From contig NZ_CP146609.1 in the NCBI RefSeq assembly GCF_037094465.1, forward strand, positions 1,675,501 through 1,739,500: a DNA stretch of 64,000 bases, in the 5' to 3' direction. Positions 53,421 to 61,897 of this stretch are shown here, one piece after another. Every line of letters begins with the position of its first letter. Positions within the stretch are counted from its first letter, which is position 1. The notes beneath the pieces are model-generated. The model saw only the letters and a list, made by a program, of their open reading frames with translations, had not been told where the DNA came from and ran no database searches. The position numbers were made by a program, and so were the translations under genes. The DNA is from Pseudodesulfovibrio sp. 5S69 (lineage in GTDB: Bacteria; Desulfobacterota; Desulfovibrionia; Desulfovibrionales; Desulfovibrionaceae).

Positions 53421-54656
53421 CTAACGGCCTGCGGCCAGGGCACGGATGCGGGCCAAAACCGGGGGATGGCCGTATTCGAGCCAGACCGTGAGCGGGTGCG
53501 GCGTCAGGTTGGACAGGTTGGAGGCGGACAGCTTTTTCAGGGCCGAGATCATGGCGTCCGGGCGGCCCGTGGTCCGGGCGGCGAAGGCGTCGGCTTCGAA
53601 CTCGTGTTTGCGGGAGACCGCGTTGGCGACCACGCCCAGGGCCAGGGAGAGCGGGGTGTAGAGCAGCACGAAAAAGACGAGCCCCGCGTAGAGCGACATG
53701 TGCTCCATGCCGAAGGCCGCGAACAGCCCCGCGGAGTCCAGGAACAGGGACATGAGGTAGAAGACCGCCCCGGCCTTGAGGATGCCGGTGGCCAGCCGCT
53801 TTTTGATGTGCCCGAGCCGGGCGTGGCCCACCTCGTGGGCCAGCACGGCCACGATCTCGTCGGCGTCCATCTCCTTGATGAGCGTGTCGAACAGGGCGAT
53901 GCGCCGCCGCTTGCCGAACCCGGTGAAAAAGGCGTTGCCCTTGGTGGACCGCTTGGAACCGTCCATGACGAAGATGCCGGACAGCTCGAACCCGGCCTTG
54001 TCCGCGAAGGCCATGAGCTTGCCGCGCAACTCGCCCTCCTCCAGAGGGGTGAACTTGTTGAACAGCGGCAGGATCCAGGTGGGGGCCACGTAGGTCAGGC
54101 CAAGGGACAGGAGCACCGCGAACCCCCAGCACAGCAGCCAGGCGTACGGTCCGGTCTCGCGCAGGAAGAGCAGCAGGCCCGCCACCAGCGCGCCGCCGAT
54201 GACCGCGCCCAGGACCAGCCCCTTGATCCGGTCCAGGACAAAGGTGCCGGGCGTGGTGGTGTTGAAGCCGAACCGTTTTTCCAGCACGAAGGTGTGGTAG
54301 ATTTCGAACGGCAGGCCGATGACCCCGCTGATCAGGGCCAGGGCGGCGATATAGGCAAGCCCGGTGGCGAGCGGCCCGAACCCGGCGGTCCGGACCAGCA
54401 CATCCAGGAGGTTGAACCCGCCCGCCAGGATGGCGAGGACCAGGATCAGGGTGTTGAAGGTCTCGGAGACCGTGGAGAATTTCATGGACGCCAGGGTGTA
54501 GGCCTGGGACCTGGCGTAGGTCTCGGCGTCGAAGACGTCGGCCAGTTCCTCGGGCGGGGCGGGGCGCATGGCGCGGGCCGACAGCCGGTCGGACAGCACG
54601 CCCAGGAACCAGGCCGCCAGCAGGGAACCGATGATGATCGCGAGATAGATGTTCAC
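53421..54656 (-). CDS. Membrane M48 metallopeptidase (Ste24/CAAX protease type)
   Basis: A 411-residue polytopic membrane protease. At least six hydrophobic helices are seen. The zinc site is HEVGH in AVLAHEVGHARLGH, and the third ligand is in KHEFEADAFA. The N-terminal membrane part with LPFEIYHTFVLEKRFGFN is the Ste24-type arrangement. In bacteria the family acts in membrane protein quality control. GTG at 54656 was chosen because GGGAG sits 8 nt upstream; the longer frame begins with TTG. It is divergent from the TPR gene. Confidence 0.87.
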   Translation of the reverse strand: MNIYLAIIIGSLLAAWFLGVLSDRLSARAMRPAPPEELADVFDAETYARSQAYTLASMKFSTVSETFNTLILVLAILAGGFNLLDVLVRTAGFGPLATGLAYIAALALISGVIGLPFEIYHTFVLEKRFGFNTTTPGTFVLDRIKGLVLGAVIGGALVAGLLLFLRETGPYAWLLCWGFAVLLSLGLTYVAPTWILPLFNKFTPLEEGELRGKLMAFADKAGFELSGIFVMDGSKRSTKGNAFFTGFGKRRRIALFDTLIKEMDADEIVAVLAHEVGHARLGHIKKRLATGILKAGAVFYLMSLFLDSAGLFAAFGMEHMSLYAGLVFFVLLYTPLSLALGVVANAVSRKHEFEADAFAARTTGRPDAMISALKKLSASNLSNLTPHPLTVWLEYGHPPVLARIRALAAGR

Positions 54657-54857
54657 GTGGCACTCCCGGAGTAGGTGGACGGACCGCAACGAGTGGGTAC
54701 GCTATACGGTTTGGCTTGCGCGCGTCAACCAAAGCGGGTGCCTGGTATGGTCTAGTGGTCCGAAAATGCGGGATAATCGCGTCGATGCTTGCCAATTTTT
54801 CGTGCCTGTATTAATTTACCGCTGTCGTTTAGTGTTTTTTTCGAGACAAAGGACGCC

Positions 54858-55712
54858 ATGCCAACCAGTCCCATGACCGCCAAGGAAATCCGCGAAGACA
54901 TCGCGCGCGCCCGCGCCTATGCCAAGAAAAACGATTACCTGCGGACGCTCAAGTATCTGGCCAGCGCCATCCGGGGCATGGTCACCAGCCAGGTCTTCGG
55001 GGCGGAGAAGTTCGAGATTCAGGCCCACCTGGACGAGGCGCTGCGCGACCTGAACAAGATGAAGATGATCAAGAAGCTCTTTCCGGACGGGCTCAACTGC
55101 CGGAAGGGCAAGGAAAAGGCGTTCTTCCAGACCCTCATGCGGCTGCACAAGAAGCTCGGCGAGGCCATGGAAAAGGCCCGCGTGGCCAAGCTGCGCAAGC
55201 GCCTCGGCGTGTTGGACGACAACCTCATCAAGGCGGCCAAGCTGATCGACGCGGGCCAACCCCTGGAGGCCCGCAAGCTCTACAGCAAGATTGCCGAGTA
55301 CTTTCAGGACATAGAGGGCATCCACTCGGACATCGGCAACCGCATGGCCGCCTTCGGCCTGTTCGCCGAGGCCGTACCCTACCTGAACAAGGCCCTGGAG
55401 ACCCAGAACAACGACGCGCGCGCCCACAACGCCCTGATCCTCTGCTACGAGGGGCTGCACGAGCCGGACAAGGCCATGGCCGCCATCAAGGACGCCATGC
55501 GCTGGCTCGGGCCCAGCGAGAACCTCTATCTCCGCCTGGCCAGGCTGCACCTGCAAAAGCGCGAATGGGGCGAGGTCTTCAACAACGCCAAGGCCGCCCA
55601 CGACCGCAACCCCCTGAACACCGAGGCCGCCAAGCTCATGAAGCAGGCCGAGCCCAAGATATTCACATCCAAGGGGGCCCGCACGAAAAAATCCCACGAC
55701 CTGAATTTCTAG
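54858..55712 (+). CDS. TPR-containing protein of unknown function
   Basis: A 284-residue soluble helical protein. The first half is Lys-rich and helical (residues 10-130), and the second half has TPR-like pairs (EAVPYLNKALETQNNDARAHNALILCYEG). A repeated IRED/KKND pattern at the start (EIREDIARARAYAKKNDYLRTLKYL) resembles a helical hairpin. Length and composition give no enzyme signature. It stands alone between a protease and a LysR pair. Confidence 0.7.
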   Translation: MPTSPMTAKEIREDIARARAYAKKNDYLRTLKYLASAIRGMVTSQVFGAEKFEIQAHLDEALRDLNKMKMIKKLFPDGLNCRKGKEKAFFQTLMRLHKKLGEAMEKARVAKLRKRLGVLDDNLIKAAKLIDAGQPLEARKLYSKIAEYFQDIEGIHSDIGNRMAAFGLFAEAVPYLNKALETQNNDARAHNALILCYEGLHEPDKAMAAIKDAMRWLGPSENLYLRLARLHLQKREWGEVFNNAKAAHDRNPLNTEAAKLMKQAEPKIFTSKGARTKKSHDLNF

Positions 55713-55744
55713 CCGGCCCGCCGGAATCGTTTCCCCGCTCCGGT

Positions 55745-55763
55745 CCGTCCGGGACGGGGTTTT
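55745..55763 (+). terminator. Small hairpin terminator after the TPR gene
   Basis: CCGTC pairs with GACGG around CGG, followed by GGTTTT. It lies 33 nt after the stop codon. A larger GC-rich inverted repeat without T-run follows near 55797-55843. Confidence 0.4.
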
Positions 55764-55853
55764 CGCGGCCTGCCGGACGGCCCGGACACGGCAAGGCGGG
55801 CGGGTCGGGGCCGCTCATCAGGGACGCCCCCGGCCCCGCCCGGTTGTGGAGGA

Positions 55854-56318
55854 CTAGTCGGAAAAACGGAAATCCTCACGTGCCACACGCAGGATCTCGC
55901 CCTTGCCCGTGGCCGCGAGCAGGTTGCCGTCACGGTCGATGCTCAGCCCGGACACCGGGCTGCCGCAGCGGAAGACCCGGCTGACCGCACCGTCGAGCGT
56001 GACCGCGAAGATGTCCCCGGACGCCGTGCCCACGAAGAGCGTGCGCAGCCGGTCCACGGCCAGGGCCGTGGGACCGTCCACCCGTGCGTAGACCATGGGC
56101 TCGCCGTCCGGCGGCACGCAGAGGATCGTTCCGGCCGCGCGGTCCATGGTGTAGGCGTAGCCCCGGCAGTCCAGGACCAGCCCGGCGGTCTTTGGCAGGC
56201 CTGCGCCGATGACTCGCGTCCCTTCTTCCGCCCGGCCTGTGCCGCCCGTCCCGGCCAGGAGTGCGGCGGTTATGATAACACCCAGAAAATACGTACGAAT
56301 ACGCGAATAACCCTGCAT
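55854..56318 (-). CDS. Secreted short beta-propeller-like protein
   Basis: A 154-residue protein with a signal peptide (IRTYFLGVIITAALLAGTG). After it come three repeats of the NHL/SMP-30 kind: GLVLDCRGYAYTMDRAAGTI, ALAVDRLRTLFVGTASGDI and GLSIDRDGNLLAATGKGEI. A complete propeller needs five or more blades, so it is either truncated or assembles as an oligomer. It is divergent from a LysR gene 97 bp away and may be its target. Confidence 0.6.
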   Translation of the reverse strand: MQGYSRIRTYFLGVIITAALLAGTGGTGRAEEGTRVIGAGLPKTAGLVLDCRGYAYTMDRAAGTILCVPPDGEPMVYARVDGPTALAVDRLRTLFVGTASGDIFAVTLDGAVSRVFRCGSPVSGLSIDRDGNLLAATGKGEILRVAREDFRFSD

Positions 56319-56363
56319 GTCGTGCCTCCTTTGTGTTGGAGGACACGGTAGAAATGTGGTATC

Positions 56364-56403
56364 AATATGTCCAATACATATTTACACGAAGATCAATATG
56401 TAT
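56364..56403. promoter_or_regulatory. Inverted-repeat operator between the LysR gene and the propeller gene
   Basis: ATACATATT (56374-56382) and AATATGTAT (56395-56403) form a perfect 9-bp inverted repeat with a 12-bp spacer. A third half-site, AATATGT (56364-56370), lies 3 bp before the first. The A/T-rich site is 12 bp before the regulator start, as expected for autoregulation by a LysR protein. Confidence 0.7.
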
Positions 56404-56415
56404 TAGCTCTGAATC

Positions 56416-57306
56416 ATGGAACTGAGACAGATCAACTATTTCATTGCCGTGGCCGAGGAGCTGCATTTCGGACGGGCCGCCGAGCGGTGCCACATCGCTC
56501 AGCCGCCGCTGTCGCAGCAGGTCAAGCGTCTTGAAGAGGAACTCGGAGTGACGCTTCTGGAGCGGACCAGCCGGAGGGTCGCCCTGACCCCGGAGGGCAA
56601 GGAGTTCCTCAAGCGTTGCAAGGATGTGCGCGACCGCCTGAACGAGGCCGTCATTTGCATCCAGGACATGGCCAAAGGGCTCGAAGGGCAGCTCCGTGTC
56701 GGGTTCATCGGCCCGGCGTCCCTATCCAAGCTGCCCCAGGCCATCCGCTCGTTCCGAGAGCGCAACCCCAACATCCGGCTTGATTTTTCGGCCCAGTCCA
56801 CGACCGAGCAGTTGCCGCTGTTGCGCGGGGACCGGCTGGACATCGCCTTTGTCCGCCTGTTCGGGCACGACACGTCCGGCCTCAACTCACTGCTTTTCCT
56901 CCGTGAGCCTTATGTCCTGGCCGTGCCCGAAGGACATCCTTTTACCGAGCGCGACTCCCTGGACCTCAAGGACCTGGAAGGTGAACCCCTGGTCTTCTTC
57001 CAGCCTATGAATCAGCCTGCACTCTACCGCTCGCTCATAGGCGCTTTCCACAAGGCCGGGTTCATGCCCAATATCGTCCAGGAAGCCAATACCGAGCAGT
57101 CCATCATAGCCCTGGTCGCCACAGGCATGGGCTGTGCCCTCGTGCCCGCCTCCAGCGTTGTCGTCAATCGAGGCGGGGTCGTCTTCCGTCCCCTGACCGG
57201 CGACCTCCCCCAATGGGAGATCACCGCCCTCTGGAAAAAGAAGAACCAGTCCGTCATCCTCCAAAAGTTCCTCGACGTCGCCCGCGAGTTCCGCGAGGTG
57301 CATTGA
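56416..57306 (+). CDS. LysR-family transcriptional regulator
   Basis: A 296-residue regulator of the CatR/CbnR type. The N-terminal MELRQINYFIAVAEELHFGRAAERCHIAQPPLSQQ winged-helix region is diagnostic of this branch, with a 9-bp inverted repeat in its promoter. The effector domain (QLRVGFIGPASLSKLPQAI) follows. Relatives respond to aromatic acids, but the target here is unknown; the divergent propeller gene is the best candidate. Confidence 0.92.
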   Translation: MELRQINYFIAVAEELHFGRAAERCHIAQPPLSQQVKRLEEELGVTLLERTSRRVALTPEGKEFLKRCKDVRDRLNEAVICIQDMAKGLEGQLRVGFIGPASLSKLPQAIRSFRERNPNIRLDFSAQSTTEQLPLLRGDRLDIAFVRLFGHDTSGLNSLLFLREPYVLAVPEGHPFTERDSLDLKDLEGEPLVFFQPMNQPALYRSLIGAFHKAGFMPNIVQEANTEQSIIALVATGMGCALVPASSVVVNRGGVVFRPLTGDLPQWEITALWKKKNQSVILQKFLDVAREFREVH

Positions 57307-57316
57307 GGGAAGGCAT

Positions 57317-57408
57317 GCCTCCGGCGGCCGGAGGCAGGGAAAACCCTTTGAGAAAAGGGTTTTCCTCCCTTCCCCGGACCCATCCCTCCTTTTCCTGAAC
57401 TTTTTGAG
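57317..57408 (+). repeat. Intergenic repeat family A, copy 8
   Basis: GCCTCCGGCGGCCGGAGGC, hairpin GGGAAAACCCTTT/AAAGGGTTTTCC, then CCTTTTCCTGAACTTTTTGAG. It begins 11 nt after the LysR stop. Together with copy 9 it brackets the PH-domain gene in inverted orientation. Confidence 0.8.
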
Positions 57409-57549
57409 TGCCTTCGGCAGGGATGCGCGGGCGCGGGCGGCCGGGATGTTTTGCGTGTGGGCGATTGTGCGCGGGGTGGGTGGTATGATAGTGGTTTTGC
57501 TCAGTTAAGTGATGGCAATTCGACCAACCACAGCAAAAGGCAGAATACC

Positions 57550-57924
57550 ATGGGATTTCTTGACGGCTTGATGGGCAATGCGACCGAGGTTTCACTGGAG
57601 GACGTGCAGGCGGAACTGGCTCCTATCCTGGGCGACAACGAGTATATCGAGCGGGCCTTCAAGGTCATCCGCGACATGTACATTTTCACCTCGGGCCGTT
57701 TGCTGCTCATCGACAAGCAGGGCATGACCGGCAAGAAGGTCGATTACCTTTCCCTGCCCTACGGCTCCATCAAGGCCTTTTCCGTGGAGACCGCCGGACA
57801 CTTCGACCTCGACTCCGAACTGACCCTCCACGTCACCGGCCTGCACGAACCCATCAAAAAAGAACTCAAAAAAGGCAGCGACGTGGTCGGCATCCAGAAA
57901 TTGCTGGCGAACAAGGTGCTATAA
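57550..57924 (+). CDS. PH-domain protein (bPH_3/DUF1696 type)
   Basis: A 124-residue cytoplasmic protein that fits the bacterial pleckstrin-homology fold family: RDMYIFTSGRLLLIDKQGMTGKKVDYLSLPYGSIKAFSVETAG, followed by the LTLHVTGLHEPIKKEL strand and helix. Members of this family form oligomers; their role is mostly unknown. It stands alone between two inverted repeat-A copies. Confidence 0.8.
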   Translation: MGFLDGLMGNATEVSLEDVQAELAPILGDNEYIERAFKVIRDMYIFTSGRLLLIDKQGMTGKKVDYLSLPYGSIKAFSVETAGHFDLDSELTLHVTGLHEPIKKELKKGSDVVGIQKLLANKVL

Positions 57925-57939
57925 TAATGATATATTCCC

Positions 57940-58053
57940 TCCCGCGAAGCGGCGCTGAAAAGTTCAGGAGGGGAGATCGGATGGAGGTCCGGGGAAGGGA
58001 AGAGGGAAGCCCTTTCAAAGGGTTCCCTCTTCCCTTCCCCGGCCGCCGGAGGC
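57940..58053 (-). repeat. Intergenic repeat family A, copy 9 (full length)
   Basis: Read on the minus strand, it begins 5 nt after the Xre stop with GCCTCCGGCGGCCGGGG, has the AAGAGGGAACCCTTTG hairpin, and ends CCTGAACTTTTCAGCGCCG followed by CTTCGCGGG. Confidence 0.8.
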
Positions 58054-58057
58054 CGAG

Positions 58058-58273
58058 TTACTCCGGTTCGTCGGCCTCGTAGCGCAAAATGTCGCCGGGT
58101 TGGCAGTCGAGGGTCCGGCAGATGGCGTCCAGGGTGGTGAAGCGGATGGCCTTGGCCTTGCCGGTCTTGAGGATTGACAGGTTTTGCGGAGTGATACCCA
58201 CGGCGGCGGCCAGTTCCTTGGAACTGGTCTTTTTCTTGGCCAGCATGACGTCGAGATCGATGATGATGCCCAT
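58058..58273 (-). CDS. Xre-family helix-turn-helix regulator
   Basis: A 71-residue single-domain DNA-binding protein of the Cro/CI fold: MLAKKKTSSKELAAAVGITPQNLSILKTGKA, with the second helix and turn clear, and TLDAICRTLDCQPGDILRY at the end. Such short regulators (YozG-like) commonly accompany DUF2975 membrane proteins. It starts 9 nt after the DUF2975 stop, in one operon. Confidence 0.9.
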   Translation of the reverse strand: MGIIIDLDVMLAKKKTSSKELAAAVGITPQNLSILKTGKAKAIRFTTLDAICRTLDCQPGDILRYEADEPE

Positions 58274-58282
58274 GCCGCCCGC

Positions 58283-58852
58283 CTAGACCGTCAGTTCGTC
58301 GGTTTCGCGCAGCTTGCGCCCCTCGTCCATGATCCAGCTGACCAGGATGATGATCCCGGCGACGAGCAGGTCGCGGGCGTCGCCCGATTCCAGCGAAATG
58401 GTGATCAGCCGTTCGCCCGGGGGGTTGTGGATGGTCAGGACCAGGGTCAGCAGGGCCTCGTGGATCGGCATGAGGATCACGCCCGCCAGCATGGTCCAGC
58501 CGGTCCGGCGGATATACTTGACCGTGTTGCCGGTGAAAATCTCACCCGCGGTAAACAGCCCGAACAGGCGCGCCAGCCACCACAGGCAGAGCATGGTCGG
58601 CCCCAGCGGGATCAGGCTGACCGCAAGCCCCAGCCAGCGCTGGCTCCAGGGCAGCGGAAACGCGGGCGCGTGCGCTGCGTCCAGGCTGACATTGTCTCTG
58701 ACCAGCCCGATGATCGTGGTGGACCCGCCGTCCCCGAGCAAAACCTCTCCCCCGGAAAACCACAGGGTGGCCACTATCACCGGACTCAAGACGAATGCCG
58801 CTACGAAAATGGCCCGGAACACCCGGGCAAACCGTTGTATACGCTGTTCCAT
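58283..58852 (-). CDS. DUF2975 membrane protein
   Basis: A 189-residue membrane protein with four hydrophobic helices (about residues 12-32, 74-94, 118-138 and 155-175). The GEIFTGNTVKYIRRTGWTML segment is the family mark. Function is unknown; with the Xre gene it forms a regulator-plus-membrane-protein pair found in many bacteria. It is likely an autoregulated two-gene operon. Confidence 0.8.
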   Translation of the reverse strand: MEQRIQRFARVFRAIFVAAFVLSPVIVATLWFSGGEVLLGDGGSTTIIGLVRDNVSLDAAHAPAFPLPWSQRWLGLAVSLIPLGPTMLCLWWLARLFGLFTAGEIFTGNTVKYIRRTGWTMLAGVILMPIHEALLTLVLTIHNPPGERLITISLESGDARDLLVAGIIILVSWIMDEGRKLRETDELTV

Positions 58853-58986
58853 GGGAGACTCCTTGTGTTTGATAATCCCCTTTTGCGATGATTAATCATC
58901 GTTTGTCAATAACTATTTTGCGCAAAACAGTGTTGTGAGGAATTGAAAGCCGTTGGATGGTGCGGAGCGCCATCTGCGGCGGGTAC

Positions 58987-59025
58987 GAAAAAACCGGCCC
59001 CGGTCAATGAAGACCGAGGCCGGTT
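58987..59025 (-). terminator. Intrinsic terminator after groEL
   Basis: On the minus strand AACCGGCC-CGGTC pairs with GACCG-GGCCGGTT, then six T. It lies about 32 nt after the groEL stop codon. Confidence 0.88.
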
Positions 59026-59056
59026 GATAATGGCTAGGTTAGAAGCGCGGGGAGGC

Positions 59057-60721
<1,665 letters not shown>

Positions 60722-60769
60722 TTAAAGAATTTAGAAATGGTGTTTGTGTTGGAATGTGCCGTGGGGGAG

Positions 60770-61057
60770 CTATTCGACGATGGCGAGGATATCGTCCTCG
60801 CGCATGACCAGGTGCTCTTCGCCGTCGATGCTGATCTCGGTGCCCGCATACTTGGCGAAGAGGACGAGGTCGCCCGTCTTGACGGTGGGCTTCACGCGCT
60901 TGCCGTCTTCGTCCAGCTTGCCGGGGCCCACGGCCACGACTTCACCCTTCATGGGCTTTTCCTTGGCGGAATCCGGGATGTAGATGCCACCCGCGGTTTT
61001 CTCTTCCATTTCAAGACGCTTGACCAGGACGCGGTCATTCAGCGGTTTCAATTTCAT
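60770..61057 (-). CDS. groES: Co-chaperonin GroES
   Basis: A 95-residue ring-forming lid for Gro[33 protein letters not shown] includes the mobile loop, and [14 protein letters not shown] the base. The ATG at 61057 has GGAGG upstream. No CIRCE element was found in the upstream region, so HrcA control is not supported here. Confidence 0.97.
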   Translation of the reverse strand: MKLKPLNDRVLVKRLEMEEKTAGGIYIPDSAKEKPMKGEVVAVGPGKLDEDGKRVKPTVKTGDLVLFAKYAGTEISIDGEEHLVMREDDILAIVE

Positions 61058-61094
61058 CCTCTTATACCTCCAAAATGGATTTTTGAATTTTTGC

Positions 61095-61118
61095 GCCGGG
61101 CGACAGGTGCCGCCCGGC
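61095..61118 (-). promoter_or_regulatory. 5' end hairpin of the groESL transcript
   Basis: GCCGGGCG pairs with CGCCCGGC around 8 nt. The predicted transcription start (about 61119) lies at the very base of the hairpin, so the mRNA would begin with a stable stem, a type often linked to mRNA stability. Confidence 0.45.
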
Positions 61119-61125
61119 TTGCTGT

Positions 61126-61153
61126 TACATAAACACGGCACCGCGGGTGTCAA
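61126..61153 (-). promoter_or_regulatory. Promoter of groESL
   Basis: On the minus strand a perfect TTGACA (61153-61148) is followed after 16 nt by TATGTA (61131-61126). This is a housekeeping-type promoter rather than a clear heat-shock consensus. Confidence 0.65.
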
Positions 61154-61226
61154 CCCGGACGGATAAAAAAAAACGGACTCACGGCCGGTCGGCGGTACGG
61201 ATGGTTTAAGAGGCGGCGGGGGAGTC

Positions 61227-61661
61227 TTACTTTGCGGATTCCTTGCGGAACTTCGCGAAGTGGAGGTCCTTTTCCCGGATGTGCTCGTCGAACCAGTCGG
61301 CCAGGAATCCGTGGATTTTTACCAACGGGACGGACGTGCCGTTCATCAGCTCGGCCTCCACGCGGGTGAGATCGTCCAGGAAGCGCTCGTGAGCATCCTG
61401 CTGGTCATCCAGCCCGGGGTAGTCCGCCTCGTCCATGAGGTTCTCCTCGAAGCTGAAGTGCTGCATGGCCGAGTCCTTGAGGTCGTTCATGATGTCGAGC
61501 ATCTCGTCGGTCTCGTCGTCGTCGAGTTGGCGGTACATGTCCGGCGACACCGCGTCGATGCGGCCGAGCATGTCGAAAAGGGCTTGGTATTGGTCGTCGA
61601 GTTCGGGAATTCCCAGAGCGAGTTCGGGCAAATATCCGGCCGGGTTCGGTTTGGCTGACAT
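61227..61661 (-). CDS. Bacteriohemerythrin-like protein missing two iron-ligand histidines
   Basis: A 144-residue four-helix protein with the hemerythrin layout. Ligand positions compare as follows: the DxQH His is Tyr25 (LDDQYQALF); His68 and Glu72 are present (MQHFSFEE); of the HxxxH pair the first is Gln87 and the second His91; His127 and Asp132 are present (FDEHIREKD). Two of five histidines are therefore gone, one from each iron in the usual assignment. Oxygen binding in the usual way is doubtful. It lies upstream of groESL on the same strand and is divergent from the acyltransferase gene. Confidence 0.82.
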   Translation of the reverse strand: MSAKPNPAGYLPELALGIPELDDQYQALFDMLGRIDAVSPDMYRQLDDDETDEMLDIMNDLKDSAMQHFSFEENLMDEADYPGLDDQQDAHERFLDDLTRVEAELMNGTSVPLVKIHGFLADWFDEHIREKDLHFAKFRKESAK

Positions 61662-61897
61662 GCGTTTCTCCTGTAACGCTGGTTGCTTTTTTAGGCATCA
61701 TATACCGGGAATCCCGATGCATGTCACGCCCCGGCCGAAGTTTTTCATCGAAATCGCGACCGGCCCCGCGGTCGGGCAACCTGCGTCACACAGTCGCCAA
61801 GCGGGCGTCACCGAAAATCGCGAAATCGTCATGGAGGCGGCGCGAAGGAGGAGGGGGAGCGGGCGTACAGTCCGGTAACCATATCAGGAGGAAGGAA

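Noticed and set aside
61058..61226. Search for a CIRCE (HrcA) operator upstream of groES
   Set aside because: No TTAGCACTC-N9-GAGTGCTAA or near match is present.
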